A stretch of 47,354 bases of DNA. It comes from Caballeronia sp. dw_19. GTDB taxonomy: Bacteria > Pseudomonadota > Gammaproteobacteria > Burkholderiales > Burkholderiaceae. This document shows, one piece after another, positions 34,857 through 43,799 of the stretch; the first letter of the stretch is position 1, and each line of letters starts with the position of its first letter. The stretch covers positions 1-47,354 of the forward strand of contig NZ_JAAVUQ010000051.1 of NCBI RefSeq assembly GCF_018449515.1. Direction: 5' to 3'. A model generated the notes under the pieces. That model searched no databases. It was given only the letters and a program-made list of their open reading frames with translations, and had not been told where the DNA came from. A program made the translations under genes and the position numbers.

Positions 34857-35542
34857 ATTCAGAAATAGAGTGGCGCGAATTGTCGCACAATGCGACATCC
34901 TAAAGGTCAACTTGAAAAAAATTGTCGCGTCGATTTTCAAAAACTCAAGGCGGTACAGCAGACCAGATCGCATCCAAAAATGAAATCGCGGGCATCATCT
35001 CACCTATCGTTGTGACGAACAACGAGCAACGAGCAACGCTTCCTGGCCGCCGAGCGGATGCGCAAACTGATACCGAGGCTTCGCCTATCTCGCTGGAGTC
35101 AGTCGGCCGTAAAACGGCGTCCGCTATTGCAGGTGCGGTGTTGCTCGCGCTGCGCAGTTCGCCCGATTTACTGCCGGTACCGCTGTCCGATCATGTGATC
35201 CAGAACCAGGCGGGCGAACCGGAATCGCGCGGCCACGCTGGATTTTCGCCTGAACTCCTGCTACGCCCAAATACGCCCGCTGGCGCGCCGCATTTTCGAG
35301 TTCCGCTATTTCATTCTTATTGAGCACTTTTGGCGGCGCTCATTTGGTGCCCGCAAAGCCAGGCAATTCAGAGATCCGGTTCGACTCCCAACGATCTCTT
35401 CCGTAAAGTAATTCGGCTGCGATCTACCGAAAGATAAATCTGAGAGAATGCGCGGTCGTCAACAATTGCCGGCGGGCCAGATAGCATGTGTGCATAACAC
35501 TTACGCCTCCCGCACTAACGTAGCAAAACTTACTTCACTTCA
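34857..35542. other. Divergent intergenic region containing a manC relic
   Basis: This 686-bp gap separates kpsD (minus) from a GT4 gene (plus). Its middle is a decayed manC fragment (34980-35215). The last 200 bp are AT-rich and should carry the promoter for the GT4-kpsC pair. No clear promoter or intact gene was found. Confidence 0.6.
34980..35215 (+). pseudogene. manC: manC relic A (N-terminal part of mannose-1-phosphate guanylyltransferase)
   Basis: Reading across frames gives GIISPIVVTNNEQR, then FLAAERMRKL, then LESVGRKTASAIAG, LALRSSPDLL and SDHVIQNQ. These match in order the ManC core (PIVVTNNEQRFLVAEQLR, LEPVGRNTAPAIA, PSDHVI). The frame is broken by a 7-bp tandem duplication of CAACGAG (35020-35026, 35027-35033) and at least one further shift. 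Nothing of the rest of the gene follows. It is clearly a fossil of a sugar-nucleotide gene. Confidence 0.85.
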
Positions 35543-36697
35543 GTGTCAAAAATCTTAATTGACGTAACGCGTTTGCTAACCCGGCTTTACGACGGGCTCC
35601 TGCCTACCGGAGTAGACCGGGTGGGACTCGCTTACGTACAGCGATACGGCGGCCAAGCCCGCGCCGTCCTCAGCGAGCGAGGAGTGTCCAGCGTATTAAC
35701 TGAGCGCGACTCACTTAAAGCGTTCGAGTGGTTGACATCGTCAATTTGCAATCGAAACTCGATTCGTAGATTAGTGATAAGCGCATGCACCAGTAGCTTG
35801 CGCAAAACAGCGTTCGAGCGGGGGATCCTATTGCACACCAGTCACAACGGAATGGAATTCCAGCGATATTACCGTGCAATGGAGCGGCGCAATGTTCGTT
35901 CAGTATTCATGGTGCACGACCTAATTCCGCTGACTCACGCTGAATATTGTCGTCCGGCTGTCGACCAGGCTCATCGGCAACGCATCCGCACCGCGCTGGA
36001 ACATGCCGATGGGCTGATCGTTAATTCCCGATTCACACTCGACTCCCTTATCGCTGAAGCGCAACAAGCGCATCTACGGATGCCGCCGGCGGTCATCGCA
36101 CACCTGGCGTCCGGCCTGCCCGTCCGCGCGCACGGAAAACGCCCTATCGATACACCGTACTTTGTCTTCCTGAGCACTATCGAGCCACGCAAAAATCATT
36201 GGCTTATCTTGCATGTCTGGCGCCGTATTGTTGAAGAGTATGGCAACGCTGCCCCTAAGCTCGTCATAATCGGCCGGCGCGGCTGGGAATGCGAAAACGT
36301 GATTGACATGCTGGAACGATGTGTGGCCCTAAAAGGCGTGGTGATCGAAGAAGCGAGTTGCTCAGACGAGCGTCTGAGCACTTATCTGCAGTACGCCCAG
36401 GCGCTGCTGTTCCCGTCGTTCGTCGAAGGCTACGGCATGCCGCTCGTCGAAGCGCTCGAATTGCAGGTACCGGTTCTTGCAAGCGATATCGACGTTTTCC
36501 ACGAGATAGCCGGCGACATCCCGGAGTACATCGACCCGCTTGACGGCTTGGGATGGATTGCGCAAATCAAGGAATACATGCAACCGGAAAGCCGGGCACG
36601 CGCGGCACAGCTCGACCGCGCGAAACACTTTCGGCCGCCGACGTGGACTACGCACTTTGAGCGAGTCGATGACTTCATCGGCTCACTGCAAACGTGA
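35543..36697 (+). CDS. Family 4 glycosyltransferase
   Basis: The 384-aa GT-B protein starts SKILIDVTRLLTRLYDGLLPTGVDRV. It carries VHDLIPLTHAEY, VNSRFTLDSLI, FVFLSTIEPRKNHWLILHVWRR, LVIIGRRGWE and FPSFVEGYGMPLVEALELQVPVLASD (E-x7-E). The start codon is GTG at 35543 and no ATG precedes the family N-terminus. The start of kpsC overlaps its stop (36694-36697). It probably adds a sugar to the capsule repeat or linker. Codon use is slightly less GC-rich in its first 250 nt than in its neighbours. Confidence 0.87.
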   Translation: MSKILIDVTRLLTRLYDGLLPTGVDRVGLAYVQRYGGQARAVLSERGVSSVLTERDSLKAFEWLTSSICNRNSIRRLVISACTSSLRKTAFERGILLHTSHNGMEFQRYYRAMERRNVRSVFMVHDLIPLTHAEYCRPAVDQAHRQRIRTALEHADGLIVNSRFTLDSLIAEAQQAHLRMPPAVIAHLASGLPVRAHGKRPIDTPYFVFLSTIEPRKNHWLILHVWRRIVEEYGNAAPKLVIIGRRGWECENVIDMLERCVALKGVVIEEASCSDERLSTYLQYAQALLFPSFVEGYGMPLVEALELQVPVLASDIDVFHEIAGDIPEYIDPLDGLGWIAQIKEYMQPESRARAAQLDRAKHFRPPTWTTHFERVDDFIGSLQT

Positions 36698-38628
36698 CGA
36701 TGCGCGCTGCATCACTTGCGGGCATCACACGCGGATTTCGCCTCGTTGCGTGGCTAACCGGACGCTCTGATTACCTGTGGACGGATCACTGGAGCGGACG
36801 CGCCGCGCTGCGCATTGCCCGCGCAACGGGTCGGAAGGCTATCGCGGCGGCGCCCGGCCCCCTTCTATCTTCCGTGCCGCTCGGCGTGCCAATGTTGTCG
36901 TGGTGGCTATTGCCCGAAGGTGATCTGATCGACGCCCTGAATGCGCAGCTGTCCGAGGTTACGGAACTTCCGCCATACATTGCAGCATTAATGAAGCGGG
37001 TAATGGCGCCGCGTCCGGAGGTCCGGCGGGCGCAGCAACGCGTACTGTTAATCGACCAGCGCGAAAAGTCGCACGGTATGCAAGGCGTCGCGATACACCA
37101 CACGCCGCACGATTTCTCGCGCATGATTGAGGCCGCACGCGCCGCTTATCCCGAGGCGGAATTCTGGCTAGCCCGATCATCCGATAACGGCTCGGGCCGC
37201 TGGCTTTCGTCGACCGTCCCGGCATTTCCCCCCGATATTCACGTCGCCAATACGGCCCACGCGGCACTTCACGAGGTCGATCGGGCTTATACCATCGGCG
37301 CATCGGAAGGAATGCTGGCGCTACTTGCAAATGTACCGTTACATGTGTACGGCGCGCCCTATTACGCGGGCTGGGGGCTCACACACGACGCAACGCCACT
37401 CATCCAACGTGATGCCCGCCCTACATTGTCCGCTTTGTTCAATGTGGTGTTCATACAATGGGCACGCTATCTTGATCCCATCACCCACACGCCGGGTACA
37501 TTAGCCGAGGTCGTCGATACCATCGACCTGCAGCGCGAAGTCCGCGAGCGTTTCGCCGATCTCAGGGACGTCGCAGGCATCCGCTTTCAGTGGTGGAAGC
37601 GGCCATTCGCCACGCCGTTTCTGACGGCGGGCGGAGGCACGCTTCGATGGTCGAATGAGCCGGCCGCAATGGCGAACGACGAATGCGGCGCACTCTGGGG
37701 CGCGCGTAGTGCGGACGAACTGCCGCCGAACGTAACGCGCGTGCGCATAGAAGACGGGTTTTTTCATTCATGCGGCCTAGGATCCGACATGATTGCACCT
37801 CGCAGCCAGGTGATCGACCGGCGCGGGCTGTACTTCGACGCACGCCAACCGAGCGACTTGTCCGTGCTGCTCAACGAAACCAGATTTAACGAAGCGGAAC
37901 TAGCACGCGCCGCAGCCTTGCGAAAGCGGATCATCGAGTTCGGCGTAACCAAGTACAACCTTGGCCGACACGCCCCGGAATGGACGGCGCCCGGTGGCAA
38001 GCAGATCGTTTTGGTTCCAGGGCAGGTGGCAGACGATGCGTCCATCCGGCTCGGCACGAGCACGATCAGCACCGCGGATACGTTGCTGCGCGAAGTGCGT
38101 GCGCGTCGTCCGAACGCATTCATCGTGTACAAGCCACATCCGGACGTGCTATCGGGAAATCGCTCGGGCCTCATTGACGCGCAACAGCTTGCCGACGTTG
38201 TCGATACGACTGCCGACTTGCTCTCCCTGATAGATATTTCCGACGAAGTGCATACCCTTTCATCGCTCGCGGGTTTCGACGCGCTCATGCGCGAAAAGGC
38301 GGTATTCACCTACGGGCTGCCGTTCTATGCCGGCTGGGGACTGACGCACGACGCGCTTGCACCGTTGCCATGGCGCGAGCGCACTCTTTCATTGGATATG
38401 CTCACCGCGGGCGCCCTGCTTCGATACCCAATCTATTGGGACTGGCGCTTGCGCATCTACACCACGCCGGAGGCTGTCGTGCATCAACTTGCGCCCGGAG
38501 CCGCAAGACCTCTACGCCCTGTTCGCGGCAACCGCCTGAGGCCATTCTTAAAATCCGCGCGATGGCTGCGCAACGCCCTCTACCATACGCTGTGGCAATA
38601 CAGGCAAAAATGCTTGCCGCGAAAATGA
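36694..38628 (+). CDS. kpsC: Dual beta-Kdo transferase KpsC of the capsule linker
   Basis: The 644-aa protein contains two related halves, each with the family hallmark: YGAPYYAGWGLTHD in the N-half and YGLPFYAGWGLTHD in the C-half. Also present are VLLIDQREKSHGMQ, GTLRWSNEPAA, LVPGQVADDASIR and VYKPHPDVLSGNR. In studied KpsC proteins one module makes each of the alternating beta-Kdo linkages of the poly-Kdo linker. The start is GTG at 36694, overlapping the GT4 stop (GTGA). An ATG two codons on is possible. It partners with kpsS at 15.3-16.6 kb. Kdo-synthesis genes (kdsA, kdsB) are not in the window. Confidence 0.95.
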   Translation: MTMRAASLAGITRGFRLVAWLTGRSDYLWTDHWSGRAALRIARATGRKAIAAAPGPLLSSVPLGVPMLSWWLLPEGDLIDALNAQLSEVTELPPYIAALMKRVMAPRPEVRRAQQRVLLIDQREKSHGMQGVAIHHTPHDFSRMIEAARAAYPEAEFWLARSSDNGSGRWLSSTVPAFPPDIHVANTAHAALHEVDRAYTIGASEGMLALLANVPLHVYGAPYYAGWGLTHDATPLIQRDARPTLSALFNVVFIQWARYLDPITHTPGTLAEVVDTIDLQREVRERFADLRDVAGIRFQWWKRPFATPFLTAGGGTLRWSNEPAAMANDECGALWGARSADELPPNVTRVRIEDGFFHSCGLGSDMIAPRSQVIDRRGLYFDARQPSDLSVLLNETRFNEAELARAAALRKRIIEFGVTKYNLGRHAPEWTAPGGKQIVLVPGQVADDASIRLGTSTISTADTLLREVRARRPNAFIVYKPHPDVLSGNRSGLIDAQQLADVVDTTADLLSLIDISDEVHTLSSLAGFDALMREKAVFTYGLPFYAGWGLTHDALAPLPWRERTLSLDMLTAGALLRYPIYWDWRLRIYTTPEAVVHQLAPGAARPLRPVRGNRLRPFLKSARWLRNALYHTLWQYRQKCLPRK

Positions 38629-38669
38629 AACACAATCGACTAACCATAAGGCCTCCGGGGAAAGCTTGA

Positions 38670-38960
38670 ATGAGCATTCATGCAATCATCTTGCGCGGCA
38701 GCAGCGACAGGCGCCTGCGGCCGATGTCGCGCAGCGGCTGTATCTGAAGCTTAGCGGCGATAAGACGCTGCTTCAGATAAGCGCTGCACGCGCGATATTG
38801 CCGATGTCACTGCGCCTATCGTGGTGACGAACAACAAGCAACGTTTCCTGGTAACCGAGCAGTTGCGCGTAGCGGGTACGGCGTTTCGTCTATCGTGCTG
38901 GAGCCTGTCGGTCCCAAGACGGTGCCCGATATTGCGGTTGCAGCCGCTTGCGTTGCGCAG
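38670..38960 (+). pseudogene. manC: manC relic B (N-terminal part, with start codon and ribosome site)
   Basis: GGGGAAAGCTTGA precedes ATG at 38670. The frames then read MSIHAIILRGSSDRRLRPMSR, KLSGDKTLLQ, DIADVTAPIVVTNNKQRFLV, TEQLR, LEPVGPKTVPDIAVAAA. This follows ManC from residue 1 (MSIHPVIL-GGSGTRLWPLSR...KLSGDKTLLQ...) to about residue 110. The nucleotide loop GGSGTRLWP has decayed to RGSSDRRLRP. There is an internal stop and at least three frameshifts. It lies 42 bp after kpsC in the same orientation, so an intact kpsC-manC order is likely to be ancestral. Confidence 0.9.
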
Positions 38961-39114
38961 TTCGACCTATACGCTGCTGGATCAAGAGGCTCACGTACAG
39001 TTCCTGGATGGACTTGCCTTGCGATCCTGGCGGCTACACAACCATCTGAGCCGGTGACGCGGGTCGTCGGAAGGTAAGGTGGCGGCCGATGTCCTTAGAG
39101 ATGGGTGATGTGGC

Positions 39115-40521
39115 ATGAAGAGATGTTTCAGCATGGGCCTGTGGTGGCTGGCCGTCGTCCTGATGGTGCGAGCCGTGCAGGCGGCTCCGACGGACTCGCT
39201 CGCGCCCGCGACGTTCGAACGGCAGGCCAGCGCAGCGTCGGACCCTTCGACCGTTATCCGGGGTGCCCCCGACCGCGCGCCGGACGGGGGCATTACCGCG
39301 GGCGGCGTGCTGGCTACGTCGGACAGCCGCCGCGCAGCCAGCGGTCAGGCGCTCTATCGCGGCATCTGTGCCGGCTGCGTATCCTTCGACGCGCATCAGA
39401 CGACGCTCACCATTCCGCCAGGCACCACCGTCACCGGCGTGAACGGATACGGCAGCTATCTCAACAATCGGAATCCGTCGACGGGGCATGGAACGTCCGG
39501 AAACGGAGTCAATTACTTCAGCGTCCAGATCTGCGGAGTACAGGAAGCTGCGTGCTGGGCCAACAACAACATCCTGATCGACAACGCGCGCTGGGAAATA
39601 TCGGACGTGAAAGGTGTGCAACTGAATGCCGCCGAATACGATTTCGACGTCACGTCGCCGGATACGAACGTGCAGGGGCCGACCCTGACCGGCAGTTCGC
39701 TGGTGCAGCCAAAGGCAGCGGTCGGCTTTACCGTGGGATCGCTGTCGACACAGGATCGCGCGCTCGCGAAGTGGACCTACGCGTTCGTGACTCAGGACGG
39801 CGTGGCCGCCAACGCGTTTCATATCGGGGCGCTCGACACCGGCGGCGTCGACGTGCCGAGCCAGCCGATCACGTTCAACTATTTCGACGCGCGCGGCAAG
39901 GTGCAGGCCTGGATCCAGCAGGTGCTTGCGAACGGCGACTTCTCGATTCGCGACGGCGCCGATGCTCACGCGATCGAACTGAATGCGGTAACGCGCATCG
40001 GGCGGCGTTCTGGCTCGGCGCAGCTGGAAATCGACAGCGCGGCCGGCCAGCCCGGCGTCCTGCAATGGGACGAAGCCGGCGCGGGTAAGTGGCAAATCGG
40101 GAAGCTGAATTCGAACTGCTTTTTCGCGTACGACATCGTCGCGCGCGCATACGTATGGCAGATGTGCAGCGGCGGAACCTTCACGTTCGACGTGCCGGTC
40201 GCGCATAGCGCGCAAACGATCGACAAGTCGTATTCGTACAGCGTGCCGGCAGCGGGCGATGTCATAACGATCGCGCGCGGCTCCGAGACTGCGATCGTCA
40301 ACCCACGTGCGGCGCTGGCCTCGTTGACGATCGTACTGCCCGGATGCGACGGCGGATACGATGGCTCGATCGTGCGGTTCTCGTCGACGCGGCCGGTCCG
40401 TGCGCTGACCGTCCGTGCGGCGTCGGGTGCACTGGCCACGCGACCCGCGTCGCTGTTGCCCGGGGCAGGACATGGTTTCTTGTGCCGCGGGGCCGATACC
40501 AGCTGGTACATGCTCTATTGA
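39115..40521 (+). CDS. Secreted protein of unknown function, possible carbohydrate- or surface-binding
   Basis: The 468-aa protein has a Sec signal peptide (MKRCFSMGLWWLAVVLMVRAVQA, probable cut after AQA or VQA-A). I do not recognise a family. The mature part is rich in Gly, Ala, Asp and Thr with beta-strand patterns. Three Cys pairs are plausible (ICAGCV; ICGVQEAACW; FAYDIVARAYVWQMC). The last 100 aa (TIVLPGCDGGYDGSIVRFSS..., GFLCRGADTSWYMLY) remind me of C-terminal modules of phage tail-spike or tail-fibre proteins. That is an impression, not a match. It sits alone between a manC relic and the acyl-transfer cassette, with its own orientation matching both. It could process, bind or anchor the capsule. 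Confidence 0.7.
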   Translation: MKRCFSMGLWWLAVVLMVRAVQAAPTDSLAPATFERQASAASDPSTVIRGAPDRAPDGGITAGGVLATSDSRRAASGQALYRGICAGCVSFDAHQTTLTIPPGTTVTGVNGYGSYLNNRNPSTGHGTSGNGVNYFSVQICGVQEAACWANNNILIDNARWEISDVKGVQLNAAEYDFDVTSPDTNVQGPTLTGSSLVQPKAAVGFTVGSLSTQDRALAKWTYAFVTQDGVAANAFHIGALDTGGVDVPSQPITFNYFDARGKVQAWIQQVLANGDFSIRDGADAHAIELNAVTRIGRRSGSAQLEIDSAAGQPGVLQWDEAGAGKWQIGKLNSNCFFAYDIVARAYVWQMCSGGTFTFDVPVAHSAQTIDKSYSYSVPAAGDVITIARGSETAIVNPRAALASLTIVLPGCDGGYDGSIVRFSSTRPVRALTVRAASGALATRPASLLPGAGHGFLCRGADTSWYMLY

Positions 40522-40852
40522 CCAAATTTGACCAAATGCGCCCGGCTCCGGGTCCGCTGCCAAGACGATGCACCCGCGGGCAGGTCGTTGCCGAGTCGGG
40601 CGTTGAGGCAGTACTGAAGCGGCCTTACCCTGATTCATTTGCGAATAGGGCACATTTGATGCGTTAAACTATCGGTAAAGAATTTTAGGGCGAAACCGCT
40701 CGCGCCGTCACGATCGGGACACTGTCGCCGAACATTGCAAGACGGATGTCATGCTTGCCGCAAAATGGCGCGAGTCAATCGGCATTTCGCCGTTGTCCTG
40801 ACGCTCTCGGCCGCCATCGCTACAATTCATTTTGGTTTCGTTCGGGGATCTC
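40522..40852. other. Intergenic stretch before the acyl-transfer cassette
   Basis: This 331-bp stretch has no gene. It begins with a doubled TTGACCAAA (just after the stop of the secreted protein) and a short GC-rich inverted repeat near 40542-40555. It becomes AT-rich around 40640-40690. A candidate promoter lies at its right end. Confidence 0.5.
40798..40826 (+). promoter_or_regulatory. Candidate sigma-70 promoter of the ligase-ACP-acyltransferase operon
   Basis: CTGACG (40798-40803, 4 of 6) and TACAAT (40821-40826, 5 of 6) are separated by 17 bp. The ligase ATG is 27 nt downstream and has GGGG a few bases before it. Confidence 0.45.
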
Positions 40853-42463
40853 ATGAGCAGTATTTTGCACAATTTTTTAACGCGAGTAGAAAGCGACCGT
40901 GATCGAGAGCTCTTTACTATCATCAATAATAATTCCCCCGTATCCCTGACGCATCGCCAATTGCTGGACGGCGGGAGCCGCTACGCATCGATTCTGAAAA
41001 ATCGGGGCGCCAATCCCGGCGATGTCGTACTGATCTCTCTGAAACTCGAACCAGATTTCATTTTCGCCTTTCTGGGCTCGCTGCTCGCCGGATGTGTGCC
41101 GTCGATGATGCCATTTCCGTCGGCCAAGCAGGATCCCGCATTGTTCTGGTCCAGTCACGACGATCTGTTCCGTCATATCGGCGGCGGTTTTTTCATCACA
41201 TTCGACGAAAATGTCGAGCAGGTCCAGGCCAATATCACACCCGATTTGTTGACCATCCTGACGCCAGCCGACGCGGCGCACGCGTCCGGCCATGCCGGCG
41301 CGTACGAATGGACCGATCGCGAAATCTGCTGCCTGCAGCACAGTTCGGGTACGACCGGGCTGAAGAAGGGCGTCACGCTGACGTCGCGCGCGATCGTCGA
41401 TCAACTCGACAGCTATGCTGCATCCCTCGGACTCGAGGATGACGACACGATCGTGTCGTGGCTGCCGCTCTATCACGACATGGGCTTCGTCGCGACATTG
41501 CTGATGCCACTCGTGCGCGGAAATCATTCCGTGATCATGAGCCCATTCGAATGGCTCATGGATCCGGTTGAGCTGTTTCGCCTGATCGAGCGCTACGACG
41601 GCAAGTTCGTCTGGTTGCCCAATTTCGCGTTCAATCACCTGGCGCGCAGCATGCGCGGCACTGACAACGTCGATCTATCCGGTGTGAAGGCATTTATCAA
41701 TTGCTCGGAGCCGTGCAAAGTCGAGACGTTCGACACATTCCTCGCGACGTTCGAGCGCTTCGGTGTCCGACGGGAACAGTTGCAGGTATCGTACGCGATG
41801 GCGGAGACGGTATTCGCGGTCACACAGACGAGGATTGGCGCCCCGGTCCGCAGCGTCGCGGTATCGCAGCGAGCGTTGCGCGAGGAGCAGCGGATTTCGC
41901 TCGAGGGCACCGATCTGATCCGCCTGCTGAGCACGGGCCATCCAATCGACGGCATGGAAGTCAGGATCGTCGGCGGGGAAGTCGGGGAAATCGCATTGAA
42001 GGGCGATTTCGTGTTCGGCGGCTATTACAAGACTGACAGCGCACAAGCGTTTCAGGACGGCTATTACCTGACAGGTGACCTCGGTTTCCTGGTCGAAGGC
42101 GAGCTGTATGTGCTCGGTCGCACCAAGGACATGATCATCGTCCTCGGCAAGAACTTCTTCGCGAACGAGATCGAGGCTATCCTGAATACCGTCGCGGGCA
42201 TCAAGCCCGGCCGAGCCGTGGCGCTCGGGATCTACAATCCAGAGATCGGCAGCGAAGACCCCATCATCGTCGCGGAACTGGACGGCTCGGCGGAGGTGAA
42301 GTCGATCCGATCCGAAATGAAACGGAAACTGGAAAGCACGATCGGTCTCGTGCCGAAGAAGATCGCGTTCGTCGAACCTGGCTGGTTGGTGAAGTCCACG
42401 AGTGGAAAAATCAGCCGCTCGGAAAACATTTCAAAATATATTAGGGAGTTTGCAAGTGAGTAG
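40853..42463 (+). CDS. Acyl-AMP ligase (FAAL-like adenylating enzyme)
   Basis: The 536-aa ANL-superfamily enzyme has the P-loop SSGTTGLKKG (164-173), WLPLYHDMGFVATLLMPL, YAMAETVFAV, GDLGFLVEGELYVLGRTKD and the C-terminal catalytic Lys in STSGKISRSE. The wording around HDMG and SPFEWLMDPVELFRLIERY resembles fatty-acyl-AMP ligases, which activate an acid and pass it to an ACP. The start at 40853 has GGGG 6-9 nt upstream; an earlier in-frame TTG (40832) is rejected. The carrier protein that overlaps its 3' end by 8 nt is the obvious acceptor. The acid is unknown. Confidence 0.87.
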   Translation: MSSILHNFLTRVESDRDRELFTIINNNSPVSLTHRQLLDGGSRYASILKNRGANPGDVVLISLKLEPDFIFAFLGSLLAGCVPSMMPFPSAKQDPALFWSSHDDLFRHIGGGFFITFDENVEQVQANITPDLLTILTPADAAHASGHAGAYEWTDREICCLQHSSGTTGLKKGVTLTSRAIVDQLDSYAASLGLEDDDTIVSWLPLYHDMGFVATLLMPLVRGNHSVIMSPFEWLMDPVELFRLIERYDGKFVWLPNFAFNHLARSMRGTDNVDLSGVKAFINCSEPCKVETFDTFLATFERFGVRREQLQVSYAMAETVFAVTQTRIGAPVRSVAVSQRALREEQRISLEGTDLIRLLSTGHPIDGMEVRIVGGEVGEIALKGDFVFGGYYKTDSAQAFQDGYYLTGDLGFLVEGELYVLGRTKDMIIVLGKNFFANEIEAILNTVAGIKPGRAVALGIYNPEIGSEDPIIVAELDGSAEVKSIRSEMKRKLESTIGLVPKKIAFVEPGWLVKSTSGKISRSENISKYIREFASE

Positions 42464-42698
42464 TGCCCTTATCGAAAGCCGTGTTATTCAGATCGTTGCA
42501 CGCACGTTCGACGTCGATCCGTCGGAAATCACGATGGACACCGTCGCCACGGATGTCGACGGCTGGGATTCGCTCGCACATGCGACGCTCGTGATTCGTC
42601 TGGAAAAGAATTTCAACACGACGCTCGACCCCCGAAGGGCCAGTGCGGCGCAAAACCTGGGGGATCTTGTATCCCTGGTTGAGGCAAGTGTTGAATGA
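42456..42698 (+). CDS. Discrete acyl carrier protein
   Basis: The 80-aa carrier protein has the phosphopantetheine site DVDGWDSLAHATL (Ser39) and a C-terminal helix LGDLVSLVEA. The GTG at 42456 is the start, preceded by AGGGAG and overlapping the ligase stop (GTGAGTAG). An in-frame ATG at 42402 would lie inside the ligase. Its stop overlaps the ATG of the next gene (ATGA, 42695-42698). It should carry the acid activated by the ligase. It also differs from the ACP fused to the PKS, so two carrier-protein systems operate in the locus. Confidence 0.9.
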   Translation: MSSALIESRVIQIVARTFDVDPSEITMDTVATDVDGWDSLAHATLVIRLEKNFNTTLDPRRASAAQNLGDLVSLVEASVE

Positions 42699-43657
42699 CA
42701 GAACTCACAAGGTCCCAGGCCCTAGAAAAGACCATTATGCGAGGGCAGAACGACTTCCTGTTCTTTACGGATCATGAGGTAATTGAGCAGCTATCCGGTG
42801 CATATGCGCTCAGTAACGAGGAACTCGGGGTCTGGACGGGCGCGCTGAACAACCGGTACGTATGGTGCAAGGAGCGCGGCATCGAGGTGCGATATCTTTT
42901 CGTGCCGGAAAAGCACGTGGTCTATTCGGACTACCTGCCCGACGTCGGCATTTCAGAGAACCGGCCCGTCATTCAAATCCTGAACGGCCTGCCGGAGCCA
43001 GTTCGGCAGGCCTGCCTGTACCCAATCGAGCAGCTCAAGGAAGCGCGCCAAACGCGCGATCTGTTCTACAAAACGGATACCCACTGGAATCATTGGGGCA
43101 GCTTTCTCACCTACAACCTGCTGATGGACTCACTGCCGGCCCGTTTCAACCTGCGCAAGGTAACGCTGGACGATCTCAAGGTCACGCAACGCAAGACCAT
43201 TGGCGACCTGGGTGTGCGTCTCGAACCCGAGGAAGAGGAGCGTTCAGAGGTCTTGTCGCACGCGACGGAACTGCCCTTCAAGCGGATCTACGACAACAGT
43301 GTGTTTAGCCGCGGCAATACGTCGGTATTCCTTTCGCCGCGTGTGGATGCGCCGCGTGTCGTGGTGTTCCGGGATTCGTTCTTCAACGACATCCTGCCGC
43401 ACATGATCCCGGTGTTCTCGCGGACCGTGGCTGTGAGTTCCCTCGACATGCACTATGACTTGATCGAGGCGGAAAAGCCCGATCTCGTCGTGTTCGAAGT
43501 CATCGAGCGATTCGTTGGAAACAAGGACAATTCCGGCAATCGCGTATTGCCGCGGGACGGTGCGGTGGCATTTGCCGATTTCACCGGCGTCGCGCTGGAC
43601 GCGCTCCATCCGCAGAAGAACTGGCAGACCTATGAGGAATCGGCCGCCAAGCAATGA
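42695..43657 (+). CDS. AlgX/AlgJ-like SGNH-fold acyltransferase
   Basis: The 320-aa protein starts with RGQNDFLFF (residues 16-24), like the RxGWLF entry motif of AlgX/AlgJ. It carries KTDTHWNHWGS (D128, H130), the Asp-His part of the triad, and VVFRDSFFND (S228) as the nucleophile in place of GDSF. This family O-acylates exopolysaccharides such as alginate. Unlike AlgX and AlgJ, no signal peptide or membrane helix is visible, so it is predicted to be cytoplasmic and could use an acyl-ACP donor directly. It is the last gene of ligase-ACP-acyltransferase and is coupled to the ACP gene by a 4-nt overlap. The acyl group and sugar position are unknown. Confidence 0.78.
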   Translation: MTELTRSQALEKTIMRGQNDFLFFTDHEVIEQLSGAYALSNEELGVWTGALNNRYVWCKERGIEVRYLFVPEKHVVYSDYLPDVGISENRPVIQILNGLPEPVRQACLYPIEQLKEARQTRDLFYKTDTHWNHWGSFLTYNLLMDSLPARFNLRKVTLDDLKVTQRKTIGDLGVRLEPEEEERSEVLSHATELPFKRIYDNSVFSRGNTSVFLSPRVDAPRVVVFRDSFFNDILPHMIPVFSRTVAVSSLDMHYDLIEAEKPDLVVFEVIERFVGNKDNSGNRVLPRDGAVAFADFTGVALDALHPQKNWQTYEESAAKQ

Positions 43658-43799
43658 GGACGGCTTGCCCGTCATTTGTCTGTCTGCGGAGCCCGCGTCG
43701 CTCGGCGTCGCGATGAGCCGAATCGATCCGTGCGCGGCGCCCGCTGCGTGCGGACGCCATGCGTGTATCGTCATGTTCTTGGCAGGTAATGGGGATGCG

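Noticed and set aside
34949..34956. ops-like element GGCGGTAC near the capsule genes
   Set aside because: Only an 8-base partial match to the RfaH ops site, in the wrong context next to a pseudogene, with no evidence for RfaH control here.
35360..35410. tRNA-like 3' segment (GGTTCGACTCCC)
   Set aside because: The T-stem does not pair properly and no acceptor or anticodon arm is found.
40532..40560. Intrinsic terminator after the secreted protein gene
   Set aside because: A short GC-rich inverted repeat is present but its stem is imperfect and no T-run follows.
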